Origin: Hafnia alvei | GTDB taxonomy: Bacteria > Pseudomonadota > Gammaproteobacteria > Enterobacterales > Enterobacteriaceae | Direction: 5' to 3' | NCBI RefSeq assembly: GCF_964063325.1 | Contig: NZ_OZ061316.1 | Span: 1 to 64,000, forward strand | Length of the DNA stretch: 64,000 nucleotides | In this document: positions 8,888-16,510 of the stretch, one piece after another | Layout: every line of letters begins with the position of its first letter | Numbering within the stretch: position 1 is the first letter of the stretch | The notes under the pieces: model-generated | What the model saw: the letters and a program-made list of their open reading frames with translations, nothing else | Told to the model about the DNA's origin: nothing | Database searches by the model: none | Position numbers and translations under genes: made by a program

Positions 8888-9800
8888 TGTAAGCACCGTT
8901 GAACAGCCTAAAAAAGAAGACCAACGCCACCGTGGGGAACATTCAACGGCGTGCAAATGTCCTTCTCCGCTTTATGTGCGCCCTGCGCACTATAAACCCT
9001 TGAGCAAACAGCACGGCCGTGCGCTGCGTAATCTGATGAGCGTGGATAAAACCACTGGCGAATGGGTGATACGACGTCGTGTGTCTGCCGATCCCTTATT
9101 TACTTTCCTTCGTCCTTACTGCGACCGCAAGCGTGCGTTTCGCGAGGTGCGTCGACGTCTGCTGGATTCACTTTTTGTGCTATTGATAAGTAAAGTGGAC
9201 TTGGCCACGGGCATTGTGACCATCAATATCACGCGATTGGCTGAAGAACTCAGCCCGCACGATGACGATGGCCATGTGATTGCTGACAGTGCCGTGACCA
9301 CCTCCCGTGTCTCTCGCCTTATTGATGAATTGGCCAAATTCAACGTGATCCTGTCTCCTGAAACCGAATGGGATTTTGTGAACGGTTGCCGTTTCCCTAA
9401 GCACATCATCATCACGGATATCGGCTGGCAGATGACGGGCGTCGACATGGATAAGCTGCGCGCCGAGCGTGACGAACGTCTACGTGCTATCAAGGACGGC
9501 GTCTTGCAGTCTGGGGAATTTCTGACGGTCAGAGAAGCGCGTAAGCGCTGGTATGAGCGCTGTCGTCAACAAACTATCCTCAGTCGCCGTACGCGTGCCA
9601 TTGAGGGTAAACAGCGCCGTCAGCTGGAAGACCTGCCGTTTGATGAACGCAAACGCCAAGTCGCAGAGCAGATATTCCGCTCAATGAAAGGTCAGACACA
9701 GAACCTGACGCCACAACAATTCGAGAAAATGGTCTGGACGAAGCTTTACCAGTTGGAGCTGGTGAACCTCCAGCCGCCGGGTTCACCACCGCCACATTAA
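8880..9800 (+). CDS. repA: RepA replication initiator, IncFII type
   Basis: 306 residues from GTG 8880. The start overlaps the tap stop by 8 bases and has AGGA (8872-8875) 4 bases upstream, consistent with coupled translation. The protein is basic, with a central winged-helix-like region (SVTTSRVSRLIDELAKFNVILSPETEWDF) and a strongly basic C-terminal half. IncFII-family RepA binds oriR in cis just downstream and initiates leading-strand synthesis. The sequence is clearly not the R1/R100 protein itself; it belongs to a divergent branch of the family. Context (copB, CopA, tap, DnaA box downstream) is decisive. Confidence 0.92.
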   Translation: MVDVSTVEQPKKEDQRHRGEHSTACKCPSPLYVRPAHYKPLSKQHGRALRNLMSVDKTTGEWVIRRRVSADPLFTFLRPYCDRKRAFREVRRRLLDSLFVLLISKVDLATGIVTINITRLAEELSPHDDDGHVIADSAVTTSRVSRLIDELAKFNVILSPETEWDFVNGCRFPKHIIITDIGWQMTGVDMDKLRAERDERLRAIKDGVLQSGEFLTVREARKRWYERCRQQTILSRRTRAIEGKQRRQLEDLPFDERKRQVAEQIFRSMKGQTQNLTPQQFEKMVWTKLYQLELVNLQPPGSPPPH

Positions 9801-10090
9801 CCCTGCCTACTTTTAAACCATCCGCTCCCTGCGGAGGCATCCTCACGTCTGCTGTCTTATTCTGGACAAAAAACACTCCCCCCCAACCCCGTAAAGGCTT
9901 CATCGATGCCTGAAATACGTCAGAAATGTCATCGCTATGATTTTATCCACATTTATCTGCAAACAGGCAGAAGAGGTTACCTGCAACCGACCCGTAATAA
10001 CCTGCAATTCATTCAGGGTTTCACCCTTACGTATTCTCTTTAATAAATACGTTATTATTCACTGGATAAAATCAGTGGATAACGGAGACA
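9801..10090 (+). other. CIS element and oriR replication origin
   Basis: Non-coding stretch directly after repA. It holds a perfect DnaA box TTATCCACA at 9943-9951, about 140 bases after the repA stop, then AT-rich DNA (10025-10060) and a second DnaA-like GTGGATAAC on the opposite strand at 10074-10082. In IncFII plasmids RepA acts in cis across a spacer (CIS) on an oriR that starts with a DnaA box, and this layout matches. Exact borders are not defined by sequence alone. Confidence 0.75.
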
Positions 10091-10697
10091 ACTAAAGACC
10101 AATAATGCCTTCGCTTACAACGGACAAGCCGTGCCGCTCAGAAGTTTAAGTTCCTCCTATCGCCATGCGACGGGCCCCATACAGAACCTCTTTAGTTACA
10201 ACACACAAGACATCTACATCTGTCACCGTGCACATCGGCAACCACAGAGCGAAACTTATCCCACTGCAAAGCGGCTCGCCCCCGGCCCAAAGGGCCGGAA
10301 ATGAGTCGCTTTTAAAGTGGATGTTGTAACTAGGGGGTTTGTGGTGCTGTAAGTAATGTAGCGGGTTGTTTCGGATACATGCTCGTAAGCGGCTCTACGC
10401 CCCGCTAACGCGGAGATACACCCCGACTACGGCTTAGCCTTGTCGTGGTCACTCCGACCGCATAATGAAAGTTCTACTTCGCTTTTGGTGGAGTTAGCTT
10501 TGCAGGGGGGGGGTGGTTGGTGATACCTATCAAAGCAGGGCGGCTACGCCGCGTCACCGGCGCCGTTTAACGTTAGTGTCATATCTAACAACAGCTGGCG
10601 CCTCCATGCCGCAAAGCGGCATCAGTCAGATGAAATATTCCACCGAATGTGCTACTATCCGTGTAAGTTACACACCTATATCTGGGGTATTTCTATC
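10091..10697. other. Non-coding region between oriR and ccdAB
   Basis: No convincing gene. It contains a compact hairpin with a 7-bp GC stem CCGGCCC / GGGCCGG (10282-10298, loop AAA), several short GC-rich dyads around 10380-10450, and a run of nine G at 10505-10513. In IncFII plasmids this side of oriR often carries single-strand initiation sites and remnants; I cannot assign one here. The ccdAB promoter and operator should lie in its last 100 bases. Confidence 0.4.
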
Positions 10698-10931
10698 ATG
10701 AACATTAAGCGTAATACACAGAATGTCACCGTGACTCTGGAGCGTAGCCTGCTGTCACGGGCTCGTGAAGCAGGCCTAAATATGAGCGCCACGTTAGCAG
10801 CTGCACTTGATACAGAACTCAAAAAAAATGCAGCGATGCGCTGGCTCGAAGATAACGCAGAATCTGTTGCTGTACTAAATCGTATTGGAGAAGAAACGGG
10901 ATGTTTTTCTGACGAGTACCGGAGTTTTTAA
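10698..10931 (+). CDS. ccdA: CcdA antitoxin
   Basis: 77 residues from ATG 10698. A ribbon-helix-helix N-terminus (NVTVTLERSLLSRAREAGLNMSA) is followed by the CcdA C-terminal toxin-binding tail WLEDNAESVAVLNRIGEETGCFSDEYRSF, parallel to F CcdA W...ENxEGMAEVxxxIExNGSFADExRxW. It neutralises CcdB and autoregulates the operon. An upstream in-frame start at 10647 would add 17 residues with no family counterpart, so I use 10698. The stop is 2 bases before ccdB ATG, giving coupled translation. Confidence 0.92.
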   Translation: MNIKRNTQNVTVTLERSLLSRAREAGLNMSATLAAALDTELKKNAAMRWLEDNAESVAVLNRIGEETGCFSDEYRSF

Positions 10932-10933
10932 CA

Positions 10934-11248
10934 ATGCAATTTACTGTATATCGAGGTGCCGGTAAAAACGCGGTTTTCCCGTTGTTAATCGATATTACCA
11001 GTGACATCATTGGCGATATTAATCGCCGTCTGGTTATTCCTTTAATGCCTGTAGAACGTTTTGGGCATCATCGGCCACCAGAAAGACTTAACCCGGTACT
11101 AGATATGACTGACGGTAAAAAATACGTATTGATGACTCATGAAGCAGCGACTATTCCGGTAAAAGCGCTTGGTGTAGAATTTTGTGATGCAACAGCATAT
11201 AGGATAGTCATCAAAGGTGCTGTTGACTTCATGCTTGATGGAATCTGA
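10934..11248 (+). CDS. ccdB: CcdB-type gyrase toxin, variant C-terminus
   Basis: 104 residues. MQFTVYRGAGKN, the SDIIGDINRRLVIPL segment and a C-terminal GI dipeptide mark the CcdB fold. F CcdB traps DNA gyrase by means of W99-G100-I101; here the end reads DFMLDGI, so the tryptophan position is aspartate (residue 102) while G-I is kept. Vibrio-type CcdB also lacks this tryptophan and ends in T-G-I, so loss of activity is not certain. The loop PVERFGHHRPPERLNPVLDM replaces the F loop. Adjacent to ccdA, 2 bases apart. Probably an addiction toxin of a divergent CcdB branch. Confidence 0.9.
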   Translation: MQFTVYRGAGKNAVFPLLIDITSDIIGDINRRLVIPLMPVERFGHHRPPERLNPVLDMTDGKKYVLMTHEAATIPVKALGVEFCDATAYRIVIKGAVDFMLDGI

Positions 11249-11299
11249 AGCTTAGTTATCAAACGATATGCCTCCGCTTGATGGTTAAGACTCCATTTA

Positions 11300-11405
11300 G
11301 GAAACAGAATCTATGGTCACTCCCGTTTTTGCAACACCGATTTTGACGATAAGTTGGCTTGCTAGAATCTATCCTGCGTCTGAATGGAATTTTATTCACG
11401 AGCCT
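11300..11405. mobile_element. Right-end scrap of an IS110-family (IS1111-like) element
   Basis: About 100 bases beginning TATGGTCACTCCCGTTTTTG are nearly the same as the tnp-distal ends at 36170-36270 and 57940-58040, which flank IS110 transposase remnants. No transposase remains here. It lies directly after ccdB. Confidence 0.65.
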
Positions 11406-11564
11406 CGATGGTTAGTATTTTCAATTAGTTATTATTAACGTTATAAAGCCAAATCTCTGCCTGCAAGGTAGCGTTTTCTTTCATAAACAACGACAAAAAT
11501 GCCTCGATAATTGACGGCTGATTAGAAAATGTTCAGCTTTGGGTATAAATCCAAATTTAAGGCA

Positions 11565-11830
11565 GATCTTTCCTACGCTGCGAATAACCATCGCTTCTTT
11601 TCTAGCTGCTGATGGCGTTGGGCCAGCAATGCTTCTGCTCGCGAACCGACTTCCGCACTCGAAAATACCATCCGAGCACCGCATAACACGCACTAACAGG
11701 GATCTACATTCGTAAATTGTTTCATCAACACGGCATAGTCAGGTTTAGCGGGTTTTGTTTTTACTTCCATCTCTAAAGTGGCATAGATTTTTGGCAGTAA
11801 TTGGGGTTTGGGGAGCAACGGAACCATAAC
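11565..11830 (-). pseudogene. IS91-family transposase, C-terminal fragment
   Basis: Read leftward, the frame gives LLPKIYATLEMEVKTKPAKP, then a segment like DYAVLMKQFTNVDP, a stop, then CVLCGARMVFSSAEVG...LLAQRHQQLEKKRWL. This order (proline-rich, YAxLMKxF, CxLCGxxMxF, MEKKRWL) is the C-terminal region of IS91/Y2 rolling-circle transposases. At least one in-frame stop kills it. The matching N-terminal zinc-finger part lies in the same orientation at 13530-13790, on the far side of two lipoprotein genes. Confidence 0.55.
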
Positions 11831-12254
11831 AACAGTTAACGGGTTAAATAGAATGGCTAAGATTTGTTAAATCAGTAGGTTACTCCAAAAAAACCAAAAC
11901 CTAACCCCATCGGCGTAAACGCCTCAGGAGTAGTACCACTCGGCTAAAGCCTCGGGCAGTTAATATGGCATCGCAAAAATTTAAAATTTTAATTTTGAGA
12001 TTTCACGATGCTGACAAGCGGAGCGCGTTCAGCAATACGCATTTCAACGTAATAGCTTTACGTCCTAAGGCGCTAAGTTTACGTCAGATTTATCCGCGAA
12101 TTGTTGAGGAACCTGCTATTGCGTCCAAATTGCTAATGACGCTAGTATAATTCATTAGTTTTCATGGCTTGCATACTCTTGAAAACGACTCCCCCTAGAT
12201 TAACGGGCGTTATCGGGGGGAGTAATCCAAAACGTTACGAGGAAAGGGATAAAA
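11831..12254. other. Non-coding interval with short dyads
   Basis: No gene seen. Two tiny hairpins with AA loops occur 30 bases apart: GGCGTAAACGCC (about 11912-11923) and GGCTAAAGCC (about 11942-11951), each followed by TC and G residues. They could be part of the IS91-like terminus or a REP-like pair. Confidence 0.35.
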
Positions 12255-12589
12255 ATGAAAAAAATATGGGTAGTAGGATTTTTTTTATTTCTGCATGTTT
12301 GCTAGCGGCGTGTGTAGATAATGGCGCTGCGTTGGCTGGGACGTTCGTAGGCGTTAAGAAAGGGAATGTATGGGTTTTTAGCTATGATAAAAGCCGTGAT
12401 GAGTACAATCTGAAAAATTATTTCTACTCAGATAATAATTATGATTTTTCAAAAGATACCAATCATCTTAGACGTCATGGTGATTGGATCGAGAATGAAG
12501 AAAACCCTTATTACATCAAAGTGATTGATAAAAATACGTTGCAATATCTTGATATTCCAGACAATCTCTATAAAAGATTTGAAAAATAA
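12255..12589 (+). pseudogene. Small lipoprotein, out of frame at a T8 tract
   Basis: A good site GAGGAAAGGG sits 7 bases before ATG 12255, which opens MKKIWVVGFF but meets a stop after 16 codons. The following coding region (ISACLLAACVDNGAALAG..., to 12589) is in another frame. The junction is a run of eight T at 12279-12286; one extra T would give a perfect lipoprotein signal, MKKIWVVGFFFISACLLAAC, with a lipobox cysteine. The mature part is about 80 residues, rich in Y, N and D, ending DIPDNLYKRFEK; I do not recognise its family. It could be a simple pseudogene, a phase-variable gene, or be read from the poor in-frame ATG at 12266. Confidence 0.6.
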
Positions 12590-12613
12590 ATCTTGCTTAA
12601 TGAACTTCAAAAT

Positions 12614-12643
12614 TTAGAGCTGACATAGATATGCCAGCTCTAA
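12614..12643. repeat. Dispersed palindrome, copy 1
   Basis: A 14-bp dyad with 2-base spacer, TTAGAGCTGACATA / TATGCCAGCTCTAA, one mismatch. A second copy with the same core (AGAGCTGGCATA / TATGCCAGCTCT) is at 13481-13510. There is no T-run after it. It lies between the two lipoprotein genes, which converge on it, so it may still serve as a bidirectional mRNA end. Confidence 0.75.
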
Positions 12644-12673
12644 CAGTTGGGGTAAATCACCACCTTTTTTCCC

Positions 12674-13318
12674 TTATTGACTATATGGCATACCTACATA
12701 ATAACGGTCTGAATAAAGTTTGTTATTAATCCAAAGTTTACCATCAAATTTATCTAATTTAGTTGAGTAAAAACCGCCAAATATAGCGGTTGTTTCTTTA
12801 GATTTAAAATCGAATTGACCTTTAGTACCATCCTGATATAAAACTATAACACTAAACGGTGATATTGGCTTAGTATACAGAACCATATCTTCACGTGAAT
12901 TTTCAGAATCAACCATGTGTGGTGTAGCATATAAAACACGTTCTATCTTTCCTGTGTAATTATAAATAAAACCTTTGATAGGTTTTATTATAATTCCTGC
13001 ATTTCTCAAATCTTGCCCAGAGTGCAATCCTACAAGAAGTTCATTGCTGGTAAATCCCATAGTATGTATGGTTAAGTCAGGATTAATTTTCGCCAGAAAA
13101 AAATCAGCTGGTAGTTCGTTTACAGGAAGTTTTTCAATATTTTTTATTTTTTGGAGATCTATTTTATTTTCATTAATGTCGAGTAATTCCTGAGATTCCT
13201 TTAGCGCGGTGATTACCATTTTTTGGGAGGGCGTAGGGTGCTTCAATCTTACATTTGCACAACCTACAATTGTGAAAATCATGAATATAAGGATGAAATT
13301 TTTTTTATTGAAAAACAC
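12674..13318 (-). CDS. Uncharacterised lipoprotein
   Basis: 214 residues with an N-terminal MFFNKKNFILIFMIFTIVGC signal, a lipobox (TIVGC, Cys20) and no other membrane segment, so a membrane-anchored periplasmic or outer-membrane lipoprotein. The mature part is of mixed alpha/beta composition with no motif I recognise (FSVIVLYQDGTKGQFDFKSKE, ATIFGGFYSTK). Start chosen because it gives the complete signal. AT-rich and different in composition from the plasmid backbone. It is convergent with the small lipoprotein at 12255 and bracketed by the two palindrome copies. Function unknown. Confidence 0.75.
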   Translation of the reverse strand: MFFNKKNFILIFMIFTIVGCANVRLKHPTPSQKMVITALKESQELLDINENKIDLQKIKNIEKLPVNELPADFFLAKINPDLTIHTMGFTSNELLVGLHSGQDLRNAGIIIKPIKGFIYNYTGKIERVLYATPHMVDSENSREDMVLYTKPISPFSVIVLYQDGTKGQFDFKSKETTAIFGGFYSTKLDKFDGKLWINNKLYSDRYYVGMPYSQ

Positions 13319-13480
13319 TTTTGCCTCGACGGTGTATTCATAAGGTTTTCAATGATAATTAATCATTATAAAATTAGATATGGAAAAATGGGCTCTTTAC
13401 CTTATGGTGTTTCAATCTTTGTAGATTCTAGTAACCCGTGATTTCGTTGGTTTTCATCCATGCCATCCCATGCCGCTTTC

Positions 13481-13510
13481 GTAGAGCTGGCATATCTATG
13501 CCAGCTCTAC
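13481..13510. repeat. Dispersed palindrome, copy 2
   Basis: Perfect 14-bp dyad GTAGAGCTGGCATA / TATGCCAGCTCTAC with a 2-base centre. Same core as the copy at 12614-12643. It directly adjoins the IS91-like N-terminal fragment, about 165 bases upstream of the lipoprotein start. Confidence 0.75.
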
Positions 13511-13529
13511 GACGAGTCAGATGTGAAAA

Positions 13530-13790
13530 ATGCGACCACTACCTTCTCATCGCTCAGTGGCTTTCATACCGCAGGCGCTACAGCCTTTCCCTTTCAGCTG
13601 TAGCAAATGTATTTGGCATGTGTGCAATGAGGAGATGCGCAGCAGTATCGGTGTAATCCCATGCCAGGGGTACCACAGGCGAGCATGCGCTCGACGACCA
13701 ATTGAGTCCATTCAGGTATGGCGTCACCGTATTTAGTGAGTAGCTTGCCCCAGCCATAATCTATCTGAAAGAAGAGTTTTTGAACTGACC
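13530..13790 (-). pseudogene. IS91-family transposase, N-terminal zinc-binding fragment
   Basis: Leftward translation gives YGWGKLLTKYGDAIPEWTQL, VVERMLACGTPGMGLHRYCC, ASPHCTHAKYICYS and, after a frameshift, KGCSACGMKATER. The paired-cysteine pattern (RYxCASPxCxH, CxSCKxKxCSxCGxKATE) is the zinc-binding N-terminus of IS91-family transposases. Frameshift and stop codons show it is dead. Same orientation as the C-terminal piece at 11565-11830. Confidence 0.6.
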
Positions 13791-13871
13791 CCTTAAAATT
13801 GCACAGGATTATAACGAGCTAGGAAAACTGAAAAAAGCACCTTAGTAACAGAGTCTTAGTTCCCGCCGTAG

Positions 13872-14159
13872 GCGGGCTATCGTTCACTGGTGAACTTTGG
13901 TATTACCCCTGTGCGCGCGGCGCTTGTGATCCTAGTAGATGATCGTGGCAGATTTCTTCCGCAGGGTAGCAAAGCCACCTTAAACGGTGGCATGCAAAGC
14001 TCTTCGTTTGTTGGTTTTGAAGGAATGGCATACTTTGATACGCTGGAAACACATAATCGGTTGCAGGTCTCTACAGAAACGGGGACTTGCAGTGTCCATT
14101 TTTATCTCCCTGAGAAAACAGAAGATATTCCGCAAATTGGCCCGTTGGTATGCCAATAA
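13872..14159 (+). pseudogene. Chaperone-usher pilus usher, C-terminal fragment (CsuD-like)
   Basis: About 95 residues. AGYRSLVNFGITPVRAALV, the DDRGRFLPQGSKATLNG turn, GFEGMAYFDTL and the TGTCSVHFYLP end form the usher C-terminal (PapC_C) domain. An in-frame stop (13869-13871) precedes the homology, so everything N-terminal (plug, barrel) has been lost. It lies 38 bases before the tip-adhesin gene, as csuD does before csuE. Remnant of a Csu-type archaic pilus operon. Confidence 0.8.
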
Positions 14160-14197
14160 AGGGGTAAGTAAATGTATCAATCAAAGAGGTATAACCC

Positions 14198-15166
14198 ATG
14201 AGGATTAAACTCTGGTTATTAATGGGATCTCTGCTGCTTTGTCAGGCTGCCAGCCACGCGGTAACATGCTCGTTGAGTAACGTCTCCACAGTCAATTTTT
14301 CCTCGGTAAACCCGCTTGCAAGTACCGGGCCGTCAACTTCTATGACCTTTAATTATTCTTGTACAAAAGAACTTGGTGATGTACTCGCGGGTATTAACCT
14401 ATGCTTTAACATTGGTAACTCATCTGTCAGTGGCCAGATTGCTACGCGGACGATGTCTTCAGCAGGCCCTCCGGCCAACACCTTGAACTATCAACTGTAT
14501 CAGAACGCAGGCAATACCATCATTTGGGGCAGTCAATACCAGCCTGGCACTACTTTTCCCATGGTTCAGATCCCCCTTTTAAACTTAACACCAGTGACCG
14601 GAAGTTTGACTGTCTATGGACAAATACCAACACCGCAACTCTCCAGCGTGCCTGGACGCTTTCAGGACAACTATACAGCTGCAACTAGCATCGTTACTCT
14701 TAATGTCGGATTACTTGCTCCGCCCACGACTTGTGGTAACACCATCGTTGCTACTTTCCCGTTTAACGTTACGGCTATGGTCCTGAAACAGTGCGATATC
14801 ATCTACGCCAACAACATTAGCTTTGGCAGCGTGAATGCAAACCAAATTAACTTGGCGGCATTTAACACTCTAGGTGTCGCTTGTACTAACAACACGCCTT
14901 ACACTATAGGGCTAGTGCCATCCAACAGTAATACAGCGGGCAGTGGAATAATGAAAGGCACTGGTAGTAATATTGATGCGGTTCCGTATCAGCTTAGATC
15001 CTCCTCGGGCTCAACAGGTACTGTGTGGGGGAACACGACGCAAAATACTGTGTCGGGTACTGGTAATGGCTTCACCATTCCTTATGTTATCTATGGCACC
15101 GTACCCAGCGCCAATTACATACCAGACAGTTATTCTGATACTGTGACAATTAATGTAACATATTAA
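14198..15166 (+). CDS. Csu-type pilus tip adhesin (two spore-coat-U domains)
   Basis: 322 residues with signal peptide MRIKLWLLMGSLLLCQAASHA. Two SCPU domains follow: about 22-185 (CSLSNVSTVNFSSVNP... paired cysteines) and about 186-322 (CDIIYANNISFGSVNANQ...CTNNTPYTIGLVPS...YSDTVTINVTY). CsuE of Acinetobacter, the two-domain tip adhesin of archaic pili, has this architecture and size; the N-terminal domain binds hydrophobic surfaces and the C-terminal pilin-like domain joins the rod. The frame is intact, but only a scrap of the usher precedes it and no chaperone or major pilin is present, so it cannot be assembled from this locus alone. Confidence 0.8.
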   Translation: MRIKLWLLMGSLLLCQAASHAVTCSLSNVSTVNFSSVNPLASTGPSTSMTFNYSCTKELGDVLAGINLCFNIGNSSVSGQIATRTMSSAGPPANTLNYQLYQNAGNTIIWGSQYQPGTTFPMVQIPLLNLTPVTGSLTVYGQIPTPQLSSVPGRFQDNYTAATSIVTLNVGLLAPPTTCGNTIVATFPFNVTAMVLKQCDIIYANNISFGSVNANQINLAAFNTLGVACTNNTPYTIGLVPSNSNTAGSGIMKGTGSNIDAVPYQLRSSSGSTGTVWGNTTQNTVSGTGNGFTIPYVIYGTVPSANYIPDSYSDTVTINVTY

Positions 15167-16510
15167 TAATATTTATATTGAGGCTACAAGTTAAAGGGGC
15201 CAACCGTAATGCTAGAGCGAAATTATCATCTGAAAAATAGATTAGAAGAAAACATTGCCAGATAAATATCTTTTAAAAGTCCCCTTTAAAAGGCGCTTCC
15301 ATATCTATTATATTTCAATATCTCAGATAGTTACTTCACTGAGGTACGTTTTCTTAAAATTGGATTTCAGCCCCTAATATTAAGAGGCAACTATCCACAG
15401 TAATTTCAGATAACTGTGCGAGCCTGTAACAAGCAATATGCCCCTTTCCTTCATTACTGCATCTGTTTTGTTTGAGTCCTCTCGTCTGACGATCACTTCA
15501 GGATGGACAACCAGATCATGCTGTAGGGGGCAGTTTGTTTCCGTTAAATAGTGCTCTGTGGGGGCTGAAGCTCAACCGTGCAAAAAGCGGTTCCGTGCGC
15601 ACTTCCTCTAAAAGTTCAATTTAATGTCTAAAAAACATTAATTATCATATTTTTAATCTATAAAGTCAGTATGTATTAGGTAAGCGAACTGTGAACTCGC
15701 CTTATTCGATTAAAATAATGTAATAAGATGGATACTATTATCTGAAGCGGTTTTCGACGTAAGGTAATAGTTCATTGATCCGGCTGTTGGGCTAGCTCGG
15801 CAAGCGAGTCAACACATCACGCAACCAAATATAGCGGGTTGATGACCAACAGAGCAAATACGTACGTTAAGAAGTCAATTAATTGTTTAAATTGAAATTT
15901 ATCATCTCAATTTACTATCAGAGATATTCCAAACATTCTGAGACTAAAAAACACGTAAACCGTCAACAATTTGATTGGCTTTATTCTTGTGCCAAGACCT
16001 ATGAGAGGTCAGGGAAACTGTGCCATTCACCTTTACATGCCTCAAAACATAGGCCGAGTAATTTTTCAGCTTAGCTTCCCAATTTTCACATCAATTTATG
16101 TGTTGTTTTATGTCGACTAATGTAGTTCTATGGTCCCTCGCATTTCAACTCGTCTTTTACGGTGCACATTCTTTGTGCTGTCTGGTTTATTCGTTTCGCC
16201 TATGTCACAACCGTGCTAGCTGTGCTCAGCAATTAGTAGGGCGTGACTAGCGCCATGACTTAATTGGATAACCTGCCGGACAGCCGCTCACCAAGCAGAT
16301 TAAACGTGCCTTTGAACAAGGTAGCTTCACCACAATCATCGATCTAAGGGCCGTGAGTAATTGACATTGCTACGAACTATCGCCGGATTGCCCCTGCTTT
16401 TCTCGCGAACTTATTAGCTATGCTTTGATCTCTCGTACAAGCTAAATAGATTAATGTGAATCGCTTGAATCGTTGCTTTTCTTGTCATGGAATACTTGGG
16501 CACAATACTA
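15167..16510. other. Non-coding interval with transposase scars
   Basis: No intact gene. At about 15740-15845 the minus strand reads RYIWLRDVLTRLPS, a stop, PNSRINELLPY, the conserved C-terminus of IS66-family transposases, so a tiny IS66 scar. The 16270-16345 plus-strand stretch (GQPLTKQIKRAFEQGSFTTI) looks like broken coding sequence of unknown origin. The rest shows nothing I can name; the efflux operon promoter should lie at the right end. Confidence 0.45.

Noticed and set aside
10513..10701. 62-codon frame after the G9 run
   Set aside because: No ribosome site, odd composition, runs into the ccdA leader; most likely non-coding.
13438..13736. Plus-strand frames of 68-72 codons
   Set aside because: They overlap, on the opposite strand, the IS91-like transposase fragment, whose conserved cysteine motifs are clear.
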